A stretch of DNA of 42,001 nt from an uncultured Fretibacterium sp. (GTDB taxonomy: Bacteria > Synergistota > Synergistia > Synergistales > Aminobacteriaceae): the NCBI GenBank assembly GCA_937900285.1, contig CALCEM010000009.1, positions 1 to 42,001 of the forward strand. Direction: 5' to 3'. Position numbers and translations under genes: made by a program. Position 1 is the stretch's first letter; each line of letters starts with the position of its first letter. Shown in pieces: positions 33,897-42,001 of this stretch. A model generated the notes under the pieces. The model saw only the letters and a program-made list of their open reading frames with translations, made no database searches and was not told where the DNA came from.

Positions 33897-34790
33897 ATGA
33901 AAGTTTTAATTATCAGCGGATTTTTAGGAGCAGGCAAAACAAGTTTTATTAAAGCGATGACCAAAGCGACCGGCAAAAATTTCGTAGTAGTTGAAAATGA
34001 ATTTGGCGATGTAAATGTTGACAGCAAAATTTTAAGCCAGGACGAAATAAAAATTTATGAATTAACTGAGGGCTGTATATGCTGCTCGATGAATATGGAT
34101 TTTTCGCTGTCAGTTTTGACGATCTCGAACACTTTAAACCCGGAATATTTAATCGTTGAGCCGAGCGGGGTGGCAATGCCATCGAGAATTTTGGAGAGCC
34201 TGAAAAAAATTGAATATCACGAAATAAAATTATTATCGCCTGTTGTAATAGTTGACGCAAAAAATTTTATAGAACAGCGGAATTTTTACCCGGAATATTT
34301 TAACGATCAATTAAATTCAGCTGGAAATATCGTTTTATCGAAGTCCGAAAATTTGAGCGAAGAAGATTTTAAAGAGATTTACAAAATTTTAAGCCCGAAA
34401 AATAATATTAATTTAAATTTAAATCATTATTCAAAATGGGATATTTTAAAATGGAACGAATTATTAAACAGAGATTTAGCAGGAAATATTATTATTGAAC
34501 GTTCGGAGCTTCCGGATGAAAAATTATCAAGTTACACGCTCTCAAAATTTTTTGTAAATTCTCCGGATGAATTAATTTACAAGCTGGAAAAATTATTAAC
34601 GGGGTATTATGGCGATATTATAAGAATTAAGGGCTTCGCGAATAATAAAAATTTTAATTTGAGTTTCAGCGCGGTCAATGGGATTTTTGAAATTTCCGAG
34701 ACTGAAAATTATTCAGGTGAAGGCGAGATCGTAATAATCGGCGAAAATCTGAACGAGAATAATTTAAATAATTTTTTGATCCCGGCATAA
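33897..34790 (+). CDS. CobW/COG0523-family GTPase, putative metal chaperone
   Basis: A 297-residue G3E GTPase. The P-loop GFLGAGKTS is at 8-16, the metal-binding CxCC motif C60-I-C62-C63 in LTEGCICCSMN, and VEPSGVAMPS follows. The C-terminal half is less conserved and short. COG0523 proteins deliver or sense metals such as zinc or cobalt; relatives insert metal into nitrile hydratase or zinc enzymes. The neighbours give no specific partner, though a zinc alcohol dehydrogenase lies just upstream. The ATG at 33897 is chosen because the upstream ATG is within a terminator. No clear ribosome-binding site is seen. Confidence 0.82.
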   Translation: MKVLIISGFLGAGKTSFIKAMTKATGKNFVVVENEFGDVNVDSKILSQDEIKIYELTEGCICCSMNMDFSLSVLTISNTLNPEYLIVEPSGVAMPSRILESLKKIEYHEIKLLSPVVIVDAKNFIEQRNFYPEYFNDQLNSAGNIVLSKSENLSEEDFKEIYKILSPKNNINLNLNHYSKWDILKWNELLNRDLAGNIIIERSELPDEKLSSYTLSKFFVNSPDELIYKLEKLLTGYYGDIIRIKGFANNKNFNLSFSAVNGIFEISETENYSGEGEIVIIGENLNENNLNNFLIPA

Positions 34791-34811
34791 AATTTTAAAC
34801 CGGGATTTTTT
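34780..34811 (+). terminator. Rho-independent terminator overlapping the end of the CobW gene
   Basis: TCCCGG (34780-34785) inside the last codons pairs with CCGGGA (34800-34805), followed by six T. The stop codon of the CobW gene lies in the loop. It separates this gene from the convergent minus-strand operon. Confidence 0.7.
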
Positions 34812-34817
34812 GATTTA

Positions 34818-35327
34818 TTATTTCACGCATGAATCTAACGGCACTTTTATAACGATTTTACGAATTTCAGCAGGAATATTTTTAAACGCAATTCCCGGCA
34901 CATGAACATCATACGGGAAATATATCGCAAATGTTCCGGGTGTCATGAAAATTTTGCCTTCGTTTATGAATTTGTCCGGCTCGTTCTCGTAAAATAAAAT
35001 ATCCCGTTGCGTGCTTAATAAATCCTCGTCAATAATTCCCGTTCCGTCATCGTTATAATACGTCGCAACCTCCGGGCCTCCGCTACATAAAAATTGAACG
35101 TCAATATTTTTTCTGTGAATTTCCGGGCGCAAATTTTCGCGTAAATTAGTTTTCATGTCGATAACCTGCAAAATCATTTTTACGCCGTTTAAATTAATTT
35201 CGGAATTACCGGCCGGATATTTTGTTAAGTCATTATCCTTCAAAAATTTTAAGGCGTTCGCTAAAGGTCCCGGCAAAATCTTCAGATTAATATCAAAAAA
35301 TTTATTGTTCACATTACCATAAATCAT
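34818..35327 (-). CDS. YhcH/YjgK/YiaL family protein (second copy)
   Basis: A 169-residue DUF386/cupin-type protein. I see IHRKNIDVQFLCSGGPE and a C-terminal TFAIYFPYDVHVPGIAF with EIRKIVIKVPL, the same layout as the YiaL-type protein at 27912-28364 but clearly diverged. It is the last gene of the kdu operon, starting one base after the stop of the nucleosidase gene. Family members assist handling of sugar acids, for example mutarotation of sialic acid by NanQ. Here the partners are uronate enzymes, so a role with ketodeoxyuronates is a reasonable guess. Confidence 0.82.
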   Translation of the reverse strand: MIYGNVNNKFFDINLKILPGPLANALKFLKDNDLTKYPAGNSEINLNGVKMILQVIDMKTNLRENLRPEIHRKNIDVQFLCSGGPEVATYYNDDGTGIIDEDLLSTQRDILFYENEPDKFINEGKIFMTPGTFAIYFPYDVHVPGIAFKNIPAEIRKIVIKVPLDSCVK

Positions 35328-35328
35328 T

Positions 35329-36111
35329 TTAAAAACCCTCTATCATGCATTTTACAATATTAGCGCAAATATTTGCCATTTCTGTTTCAAATTCATGAAA
35401 GTCTGCAATTTCAGTTTCATCGGCTGTGTCAGAAATTGAACGGATTATTATAAAAGGCACGTGATTTAAATAACATGTTTGAGCAATTGCTCCGCTCTCC
35501 ATCTCGCAACATTCTCCGCCAAATACTGAAGTAATTTTATTTTTTGCTTCCTTGTTTGAAATAAATTGATCTCCCGTGCAGATACGTCCTTCAAAAATTT
35601 TATGATTATCAGGATTAATAATTTTATTGGCTGCTTTTAATGCTTTTTCGCGTAAATATTTATCTGTTTCAAATGCATATAATCCAGTATACGGAATTTC
35701 TCCGGGCTTAAATCCTATCGATGTCACATCATAATCATGTTGAACAGCTTCGCGAGCTATTACTATATCGCCGATTTTTATATTATTATTTAACGAGCCT
35801 GCAACACCAGTATTAATAATATGCGTAACTCCGAATAAATCAATTAAAATTTGTGCGCAAATTCCTGCGTTTACTTTACCTATTCCGCATTTTACGATTA
35901 CGACATTCATATTATTAATTTTTCCTTCGCAAAATTCCATATCAGCTTTAATAATTTTTCGCGATATATCCGCAGCAGCTTTTAAATTATTTACTTCAAT
36001 GTCCATCGCGCCGATTATTCCGATTTTTGATGATGCTTCAGAATTTGAAACAAACAAAAACATAAAACATAAACATAAACATAAACTCAAAAAAATTTTT
36101 ACTCTTCGCAT
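35329..36111 (-). CDS. Exported 5'-methylthioadenosine/S-adenosylhomocysteine nucleosidase-like protein
   Basis: A 260-residue PNP/UDP-family nucleosidase. KIGIIGAMDIEVNNL is the MTAN N-terminus with the catalytic Glu, GVAGSLNNNIKIGDIVIA follows, then the substrate-binding ECCEMESGAIAQ and the catalytic Asp in RSISDTADE. What is unusual is the leading 27 residues: RRVKIFLSLCLCLCFMFLFV then SNSEAS, a convincing signal peptide, so the enzyme should be exported to the periplasm. Exported MTANs are known, for example Bgp of Borrelia. The ATG follows GGAGGAATT, and the gene lies inside the kdu operon. It may salvage purine from external nucleosides; another N-glycoside substrate is possible. Confidence 0.85.
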   Translation of the reverse strand: MRRVKIFLSLCLCLCFMFLFVSNSEASSKIGIIGAMDIEVNNLKAAADISRKIIKADMEFCEGKINNMNVVIVKCGIGKVNAGICAQILIDLFGVTHIINTGVAGSLNNNIKIGDIVIAREAVQHDYDVTSIGFKPGEIPYTGLYAFETDKYLREKALKAANKIINPDNHKIFEGRICTGDQFISNKEAKNKITSVFGGECCEMESGAIAQTCYLNHVPFIIIRSISDTADETEIADFHEFETEMANICANIVKCMIEGF

Positions 36112-36118
36112 TTAAAAT

Positions 36119-36625
36119 TTAATTCCTCCATTTGCGATAAATAGCCGATAAAATTGCACCTGATATATTATGCCACACCGAAAATAATGCACCCGGAACC
36201 GTCGCAAGCGTTAAATTTGGGAAGCTGCTTAATGCTAAACTAGTCGCAAGCCCAGAATTTTGCATTCCTATTTCGATCGATAAAGCTTTTATTTTTGGAA
36301 CATCCAATTTTAAAATTTTTCCAAGCATAAAACCAATTAAATAACCCAAAATATTATGCAGAATCACGACTAATAAAATTATTAATCCGCTCGTCATTCC
36401 AACAGATAACGCAACATCCCCGCCGGATAAATATGTTATTACATTGCTTGAAGTTCCTCCGGGACATGTTCCGACCAAAATCACACCGGCCATTAACGCA
36501 GAATCTAAATTAAAAATTTTGCTCAACACAAAAGCCAATAAAGGCATAATACTAATTAAATTTAAATAAAACAATGCTCCAGAATTTAAATTATTATTAT
36601 TATTTCCCAGAGCACCATATTTCAA
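36119..36625 (-). pseudogene. Bile acid:sodium symporter (BASS) family gene with internal deletions
   Basis: The 168-residue frame is pieced from separate regions of a BASS carrier, normally about 310-330 residues. LISIMPLLAFVLSKIFNL then VILVGTCPGGTSSNVITYLS and GDVALSVGMTS come from the first half. Then, without the expected middle helices, VVILHNILGYLIGFMLGK and IGMQNSGLATSLAL to VPGALFSVWHNISGA follow from the end. The N-terminal helices are also lost and replaced by an Asn repeat (GNNNNNLNSG). The start is TTG with no ribosome-binding site, ten bases after kduD. A carrier with so few helices can hardly work, so I call it a pseudogene, although the frame is still open. In similar operons such carriers import keto acids or sugar acids. 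Confidence 0.7.
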
Positions 36626-36634
36626 AATAAAAAT

Positions 36635-37393
36635 TTATCTCGCTAACCAACCGCCATCAACCGCTAAAATATGCCCCGTCACATAATCAGAAGCTCCAGA
36701 AGCTAAAAATACCGCAGCTCCCTTCAAATCTTCAGGATTTCCCCAACGTCCGGCGGGTATTCTGTTTAAAATTTCCGCGCTCCTTATTGGGTCTTTCATT
36801 AGAGCATCAGTATTATTTGTCGCAATATATCCCGGCGCAATAGCATTAACTTGAATTTTATATTTTGAGAGTTCATTTGCCATTAATTTCGTTAATCCTG
36901 CTACACCGCTTTTACTCGCCGTATAACTCGCCACACGTATACCGCCCTGAAATGATAACATCGAAGCTATATTTATAATTTTTCCGCCGTCATGATCTTT
37001 CATGTAATTTGCTGCAGCCTTTGACAGAAAAAATAATGATTTTAAATTTACGTTTATGACATCATCCCAATTTTCTACACTGAAATTTAAAAGATCTTCG
37101 CGGCGAATTATGCCGGCATTGTTCACTAAAATATTTAATCCGCCAAAATTATTTACTGCGAAATTTACGAGATCGTTTAATTTATCCTGTTTGCTCATGT
37201 CGATCTCATAATATAAAAATTTTCCGCCAATGTCTTTAATACTTTTTTCGAGTTCAGGCATCGGAGCATGGCCGGCACCAATAATATTACAACCTGCTTC
37301 AGCTAAACCTTCAGCTATTCCGTAACCTATTCCAGTGCGCGCGCCCGTCACAATTGCAGTTTTTCCGGTTAAATCAAAAAAATTTTTACTCAA
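36635..37393 (-). CDS. kduD: 2-keto-3-deoxygluconate/2-deoxy-D-gluconate oxidoreductase (SDR)
   Basis: KduD reduces 2,5-diketo-3-deoxygluconate to 2-keto-3-deoxygluconate in pectin and uronate breakdown. The 252-residue SDR shows TGARTGIGYGIAEGLAEAG, LVNNAGIIRR, NIASMLSFQGG (catalytic Ser), SYTASKSGVAGL (Tyr/Lys) and GYIATNNTDAL, close to the well-known KduD proteins. The start is TTG at 37393 with GGAGGATAT upstream. It follows kduI by 12 bases, the standard gene pair, which supports the symbol. Confidence 0.93.
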   Translation of the reverse strand: MSKNFFDLTGKTAIVTGARTGIGYGIAEGLAEAGCNIIGAGHAPMPELEKSIKDIGGKFLYYEIDMSKQDKLNDLVNFAVNNFGGLNILVNNAGIIRREDLLNFSVENWDDVINVNLKSLFFLSKAAANYMKDHDGGKIINIASMLSFQGGIRVASYTASKSGVAGLTKLMANELSKYKIQVNAIAPGYIATNNTDALMKDPIRSAEILNRIPAGRWGNPEDLKGAAVFLASGASDYVTGHILAVDGGWLAR

Positions 37394-37405
37394 ATTAATA
37401 TCCTC

Positions 37406-38248
37406 CTATTTCAAATTTAAATTATTTATCGTGTCCATGTCATCAAATTCCTGATTCTCGCCACCCATCGCCCAAATAAAACTATATGCAGATGTCCCGG
37501 CTCCCGCGTGAATCGACCATGATGGAGAAATTACAGCATCAAAATTTTTCATTACGATATGTCTCGTTTGATCGGGCTGCCCCATAAAATGAAACACAAT
37601 ATTATTTTCTGGAATATCAAAATATGTATATACTTCCATTCTGCGTTCATGAGTATGCGCCGGCATTGTGTTCCAGATGTTACCAGGCTCAAGAATCGTT
37701 AACCCCATCGATAATTGACAGGTCTTCAAAACTGAAGGGTGTATAAATTGATTTATCACGCGCTTATTTGATGTAGTGATGTCGCCCAAAGGTTTTTTAG
37801 CAGCGTCGGCGATCTTGATTAATTTATTTTCATAAGCAACATGAGCAGGAGCGGAGACCATATAAAATTTTGCCGGATTATTTTTGTCATTGCTGGAGAA
37901 AAAAATTTTTTCATGTCCCTTTGTAATATATAAGCAGTCTTTATTTCCAAGCTCATAAATTTCTCCGTCAACTTCAATTTTTCCGTCATGGCCCAAATTA
38001 AAAATACCAATTTCGCGGCGTTCTAAAAAATATTTTGTCCCGAAATTTTTCCAGACATCGATGCCGTCATCAATGCTCAAATTTTTATTTACCGGCATTG
38101 CTCCGAGAACGACCATGCGATCAACATGACTATAAACTGACACGATTTCATCAGGTTTATATAAATTTTCAATTAAAAACTCCTTGCGAATTTCCTCAGT
38201 TGTGTAACGCTTAACATCTTCGGGATTTGCGGAATATCTTATTTGCAT
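37406..38248 (-). CDS. kduI: 5-dehydro-4-deoxy-D-glucuronate isomerase
   Basis: KduI isomerises 5-keto-4-deoxyuronate, released by lyases from pectin or glycosaminoglycans, to 2,5-diketo-3-deoxygluconate. The 280-residue cupin carries the metal site: H198 and H200 in PAHTHERRMEVYTYF, E205, and H247 in SWSIHAGAGTS, each two positions after the E. coli numbering. The N-terminal RYSANPEDVKRYTTEEIR is typical. GGAGGA precedes ATG. First gene of the operon kduI-kduD-deltaBASS-MTAN-yhcH. No polysaccharide lyase is in the window. Confidence 0.95.
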   Translation of the reverse strand: MQIRYSANPEDVKRYTTEEIRKEFLIENLYKPDEIVSVYSHVDRMVVLGAMPVNKNLSIDDGIDVWKNFGTKYFLERREIGIFNLGHDGKIEVDGEIYELGNKDCLYITKGHEKIFFSSNDKNNPAKFYMVSAPAHVAYENKLIKIADAAKKPLGDITTSNKRVINQFIHPSVLKTCQLSMGLTILEPGNIWNTMPAHTHERRMEVYTYFDIPENNIVFHFMGQPDQTRHIVMKNFDAVISPSWSIHAGAGTSAYSFIWAMGGENQEFDDMDTINNLNLK

Positions 38249-38287
38249 CTTAAAAAAATCCTCCTCAAAAATTTAATTTAAATTATT

Positions 38288-41200
38288 TTAGAACCCAAAA
38301 TTAAATAAGTTATCAAGCAACTGCTCTTTTACTTGATCGCTCGTTGAATCTTCTTCAATGCTCTTATTTCCTTTACCGGTCGGGAATTTTAATTTAAGTT
38401 TAAACTGTTTATCATCCTTTTGAGTTTCCTGATCGCGGTTTAAAAGATCTATCGGCAAAAAATCCTCGATAGGTTTCGTAATTTTTAAATCCCTAAATTC
38501 CAAATTTTTCCAGCTGTTAGCAAGCGTAAAAGATATATTTTGAAAATCCTTGCGCCTCAGTCCCAAAATTCTCCCGGCCGAATCCTTTAAAATATTTCTG
38601 GCTACTCCACCCGTCATATATTGAAAAATTCCCTTCATTGCTCCGAGAAATCTATCCAAAATTTTTAAATCAAATCTACCGTCAAAATATAATTTCAATC
38701 CTTCACCTAAAACTCCGCACGCTCCACTGACTGAAACATATCTGTATAAAGGTTCACCGGGACCGGCTTGGGCTTGAGTACCGGGACTGAAATTTAAATC
38801 TTTACCATCCCAATAAAACGTACCTTTTATATATTCATAGCTTACGCGTTTTGTCGGCGTTACTGAATCAAGCATTTTCATTTTATGCAAATATCCGGGA
38901 CTCGTCCTAAATTTTCCATTTGCGTAACTGTTCGGCCAAACTCCGGAATATTTTCCTTTAGCTGTCAGATCAAGATCGGCGCTACCGATTAATTCTCCTT
39001 CCGGTAAAAACGACGTTACAATTTTTCCAAAATCTAAACCGCGCACACGTAAATCCCCGGTCCACTTAGTTGAATTTAAATCTACATTCAAATTTGATCT
39101 TATAGTCCCGTCGCTTATGATCGCATTTGCGTTTTTCATGCTTACGGAATTTTTATCAGGTAAATATTTAACTGGAACATTCAAATTTAATATTTTTATT
39201 TTTTCTGCTGCAATAATTTCATCAGCCGTCAAATTTACATCAATTGGAATATTAAGCGGGTAATTTCCAGAAACTTTTAAAACAGCTTCACCCCCGGCCA
39301 TGCCAGCAGCATCAGGGGCAAATGTCTCGACTAAATTCGCGAGCTTCATCGGTTGAGTCGTAACATTAAAAGCTACTTCATCCATATTTTGGCCATGTAA
39401 TTTTAAATTTGTCAATGCGCCTAATACAAATTTCCCAGTTTTGACGCTCGAAATAATTGCATAATTATTTTTTTCCGGGCTTCTCAAATTTATAAAAATA
39501 TCTTCGAGATTTACTCCGCTTACGTCCAATGGTCCGGGAACTTTTAAAATTAAAACAGGCGTGTAACCATTTCCGGAAAGTTTAGCATTTAAATCTAATT
39601 TCCCTTTAACCGGTGATGATGTGCCTGTAAATCTTCTCAAATTTGGTTCAAGATTAAAATTTCTTAAGCTCGAATTAATATCAAAAGTGCTGGCCATAAA
39701 GTCATTTAAATCCGGGTAAAAATCTCCGTCAACATGCAAATTTGAAAAATTAACTGCCGCATCAAGCCTATTTAATTTAATGTGCTGCATATTTCCTTCA
39801 GCGTTAAGAATTGCGCCGGGAATATAAACTAATTTTCCAACTCGTATTTTTTCGCCAGTTAAATCGGTTTTTACAACTGCAGAATTTAAGCGCCCATTTA
39901 ATTTTATTTCGCCGTTAATGCTTCCGGTTATTGGCATTTCGTTATTTTGTAAATTAAATTTGTTCAGGACTTCGCTTAAATTTATTCCTTTAGTGGTAGC
40001 CAAAATATTTAAATCTGGGTTCGACGCGTTATTTATATCGATCTTCGCAATAAAATTTAATCTTCCTCCGGGTAATTGCGTTTCAGCTCCTGGAATATTT
40101 ATAATATTATTCGAATAGTTCACCGGTATTTTTAAATTTCCGAGAGTAATATCAGAATACCCAACGTTTTGAGCTGTTAAATTTGCGTTTGCCTTAATAG
40201 TTTTTACATCTGAGAATTTTCCATCAGCTGCAGCAGTTAAATTATAAATTCCTTTAACGTCCTTTAATTCCGGGATTATATTCGGTTCAAAATTTTTTAC
40301 GTCAGCATTAAATTTAAAATTCTGATCGTTTAAATTTACGTTTCCGTTTGCGTTAATAGCACCTTTGCCGAAATATGATGAAAATTTCTCAATATTAATT
40401 TTTTGATCGGCGAATAAATATTTAATTGCTCCGTTTAATTTAGTTAGATTATAACCGAACGCCCCTAATTTATCGGAATTTAAATTTATATCTACATCAA
40501 AATTTTCGTGTACAGTTGATTTAATAGAAATTTTTCCGGATGGCTTCTCAATTGAATTTTTTAATTCCGGTATTGATGCGACCAAAGTATTTAAATCAAG
40601 ATTTACAACTGAAATAATTGCTTTTGGTTTAAAATTTCCTTCTGAATCCTGATCAGCTTCACCGCGTGCGAATAATTTACCGCCGAAGATTTTACCGCTT
40701 AAAGAAAGTTCTGGGGCGTGATTTGGTTTTAATTTTGCGTGGGAATCTAAGTTATCAAGAATTTTAAAACCTGCTGCAGAAAATGAAGGCATCTTTATAA
40801 AAAATTCTCCGTCAGTATTATTTAAAATGTCGCCTGTTAGAATCGTATTGAGATCAAATTTTAAAAATCCTTTATCACCCTTTAAATTTGCTTCCGGCGC
40901 GAACATTCTGCCGATTTCCGTAATTGAAATATTTTGCGCTTCACCTTTTGCCGAAACTTTTAAATTTTCGATGTCAACCAAAGATGATAATTTAACGCTT
41001 GCGGCTTTAGTATTTAAATTTGCGTTATCGAGCATAAAATTATTTTTCATGTCCCATTTAAACGGCAGTCTAAAATTTAATGGAATGTCCATAATATTAG
41101 CTTGCGGCATTGATAGAACTCCGGAAATATCATTTTCATTCATTGTAATTCTTGAATCGATGCGCCCGGACATTTTAACGGGGATTTTTTCCGGAGAAAA

Positions 41201-41935
41201 TTTTAATAGTTCATCAAGTTTCAAAGCTGTAAGAGCCAATTTTAAATTAAATGGTTCGAGTTTAAATTTTAAATTTCCGCTTCCCTGTCCTATATTTAAA
41301 TCAGAAGAATAAATTTCAGTTGGAAACGGGTTTATTTTTGCGTTAATTTTCACTGGTAAAACGTTATCGCGCGATATTATTTTACTGTCAAGAAATAAAA
41401 AACCGTCATCATTTAAATTTAATTTCATCAATTTCAAATTTGAATAAGGCGTATTAAAAAAGACATTCGATATATTTAAATTAAACGGGTTAATTTTTAA
41501 ATTATTTTCGGTATTTTCAGTTTTATATTTTTCCGGGATTTTGTCTGAACTTGCAGCAAAAAAATTTGCGAGTCTTGTAACTTTATTTAAATCCGTCCTT
41601 ACTCCGTTGACTTCAACAATTTTCACAAACGGCAGGCCGTCCATACCTTTCATAACGGCATCCCAGTCAGGACTAATAAGAGCATGCCTCATAAAAAATA
41701 ATTCTTCATCAGCCGATAAAATTTTTAAATTCTTGATCAAATACCCATCATGAACTGAACCTGAAATATTATCTGCTTCGAGTTTAAGAGGTGAGTAAAA
41801 ATAATCGACTGCCCAATGTGCTAGAGGTAAAACGATTTGTGAACCAGTTGGCAACCAGAATAAACTTGTGCCCGCAGAGACCAACGCTAAACCGAGCAGC
41901 AAAATAAGTTTAACCAGTCCCCATAAAATTTTCAT
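38288..41935 (-). CDS. Very large AsmA/TamB-family envelope protein
   Basis: A 1215-residue protein with one N-terminal membrane anchor (ILWGLVKLILLLGLALVSAG, about 3-25) and the rest predicted periplasmic. It is built of repeated beta-strand-rich units full of Asn-Leu-Lys patterns (e.g. INAKINPFPTEI, LKGDKGFLKFDLN, GSINGEIKLNGRLNS). This is typical of the AsmA-like repeats of TamB, YhdP and similar proteins, which form long hydrophobic grooves moving phospholipids to the outer membrane. The C-terminal third (GLKLYFDGRFDLKILDRFLG, then RRKDFQNISFTLANSW) resembles the AsmA C-terminal region more than the classical DUF490 end. Its presence indicates a diderm cell. GGGAG precedes the ATG. It lies upstream of kduI on the same strand with 39 bases between, though a promoter may lie there. 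Partner genes (tamA/bamA) would be beyond the contig end. Confidence 0.8.
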   Translation of the reverse strand: MKILWGLVKLILLLGLALVSAGTSLFWLPTGSQIVLPLAHWAVDYFYSPLKLEADNISGSVHDGYLIKNLKILSADEELFFMRHALISPDWDAVMKGMDGLPFVKIVEVNGVRTDLNKVTRLANFFAASSDKIPEKYKTENTENNLKINPFNLNISNVFFNTPYSNLKLMKLNLNDDGFLFLDSKIISRDNVLPVKINAKINPFPTEIYSSDLNIGQGSGNLKFKLEPFNLKLALTALKLDELLKFSPEKIPVKMSGRIDSRITMNENDISGVLSMPQANIMDIPLNFRLPFKWDMKNNFMLDNANLNTKAASVKLSSLVDIENLKVSAKGEAQNISITEIGRMFAPEANLKGDKGFLKFDLNTILTGDILNNTDGEFFIKMPSFSAAGFKILDNLDSHAKLKPNHAPELSLSGKIFGGKLFARGEADQDSEGNFKPKAIISVVNLDLNTLVASIPELKNSIEKPSGKISIKSTVHENFDVDINLNSDKLGAFGYNLTKLNGAIKYLFADQKINIEKFSSYFGKGAINANGNVNLNDQNFKFNADVKNFEPNIIPELKDVKGIYNLTAAADGKFSDVKTIKANANLTAQNVGYSDITLGNLKIPVNYSNNIINIPGAETQLPGGRLNFIAKIDINNASNPDLNILATTKGINLSEVLNKFNLQNNEMPITGSINGEIKLNGRLNSAVVKTDLTGEKIRVGKLVYIPGAILNAEGNMQHIKLNRLDAAVNFSNLHVDGDFYPDLNDFMASTFDINSSLRNFNLEPNLRRFTGTSSPVKGKLDLNAKLSGNGYTPVLILKVPGPLDVSGVNLEDIFINLRSPEKNNYAIISSVKTGKFVLGALTNLKLHGQNMDEVAFNVTTQPMKLANLVETFAPDAAGMAGGEAVLKVSGNYPLNIPIDVNLTADEIIAAEKIKILNLNVPVKYLPDKNSVSMKNANAIISDGTIRSNLNVDLNSTKWTGDLRVRGLDFGKIVTSFLPEGELIGSADLDLTAKGKYSGVWPNSYANGKFRTSPGYLHKMKMLDSVTPTKRVSYEYIKGTFYWDGKDLNFSPGTQAQAGPGEPLYRYVSVSGACGVLGEGLKLYFDGRFDLKILDRFLGAMKGIFQYMTGGVARNILKDSAGRILGLRRKDFQNISFTLANSWKNLEFRDLKITKPIEDFLPIDLLNRDQETQKDDKQFKLKLKFPTGKGNKSIEEDSTSDQVKEQLLDNLFNFGF

Positions 41936-41970
41936 TATTAAAGATTCACTCCCATAAAATTTTTATAATT

Positions 41971-42001
41971 AGATCGGAAGAGCGTCGTGTAGGGAAAGAG
42001 T
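41971..42001 (+). other. Illumina TruSeq adapter sequence left at the contig end
   Basis: The final 31 bases begin AGATCGGAAGAGCGTCGTGT and continue exactly as the common Illumina adapter read-through. This is not genomic DNA. The true sequence ends at 41970, about 35 bases upstream of the TamB-like gene start. It shows that the contig was not fully trimmed and that the right edge is an assembly end. Confidence 0.97.

Noticed and set aside
40827..41312. Long open frame on the plus strand opposite the TamB-like gene
   Set aside because: It is a mirror of the strongly biased coding sequence on the minus strand and encodes no recognisable protein.
1..42001. CRISPR arrays, tRNA or rRNA genes, complete insertion sequences
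   Set aside because: I saw no repeat-spacer pattern, no cloverleaf with TTCGA-type arm, no rRNA signature and no intact transposase; only the Rpn-type nuclease remnant hints at mobile DNA.

Overview
This 42 kb AT-rich window looks like part of a low-GC diderm bacterium. I infer a gut- or rumen-type member of the Synergistota, although no rRNA or other decisive marker is present. Three things point that way: a very large AsmA/TamB-type envelope protein (outer membrane), the run yebC-ruvC-spoIID-queA, and amino-acid and sugar-acid metabolism next to hydantoinase/oxoprolinase genes. Start codons are often TTG. The last 31 bases are Illumina adapter, so the right edge is an assembly artefact and not biology.

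Left part (1-8.4 kb): the window opens inside a polysaccharide-biosynthesis gene (DUF6625-like). Next comes an intergenic stretch holding a ~290-nt RNA candidate with its own -10 box, several helices and a 7-bp long-range pseudoknot; I could not assign it to a known family. A tight plus-strand run follows: a B12-dependent homocysteine methyltransferase without activation domain, nadE, yebC, ruvC (overlapping), a SpoIID/LytB protein and queA.

Middle part (8.4-21 kb): glutamate dehydrogenase with a near-consensus promoter; arginine genes argC, then argJ-argB-argD; dapF; an IMP dehydrogenase strikingly like that of the protozoan Tritrichomonas foetus; ribokinase; and a short UvrC. Between them lie decayed accessory genes: the tail of a PD-(D/E)XK (Rpn-type) nuclease, two cytidylyltransferase-like (NeuA-type) pseudogenes, and a frameshifted glycosyltransferase-like gene carrying an 11-base G tract.

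Right part (21.9-42 kb): a GntP/CitM-like carrier paired with a HyuA-type ATPase/hydrolase; an acetyltransferase remnant; an orphan HExxH protein; a sugar-acid block (YiaK-like reductase, YiaL/YhcH protein, cyclase, ketopantoate-reductase-like enzyme, SDR); a secreted C39-like peptidase with a rearranged substrate-binding protein; an NADP alcohol dehydrogenase; and a CobW GTPase. On the minus strand, an operon runs kduI-kduD-(deleted bile-acid-symporter-type carrier)-exported MTA/SAH nucleosidase-YhcH, preceded by the TamB-like gene. Uronate breakdown through KduI/KduD and the YiaK/YiaL block suggest growth on plant or host glycan sugar acids.

A recurring theme is erosion: at least six accessory genes are shortened by internal deletions, frameshifts or loss of an end, while the housekeeping genes around them remain intact.
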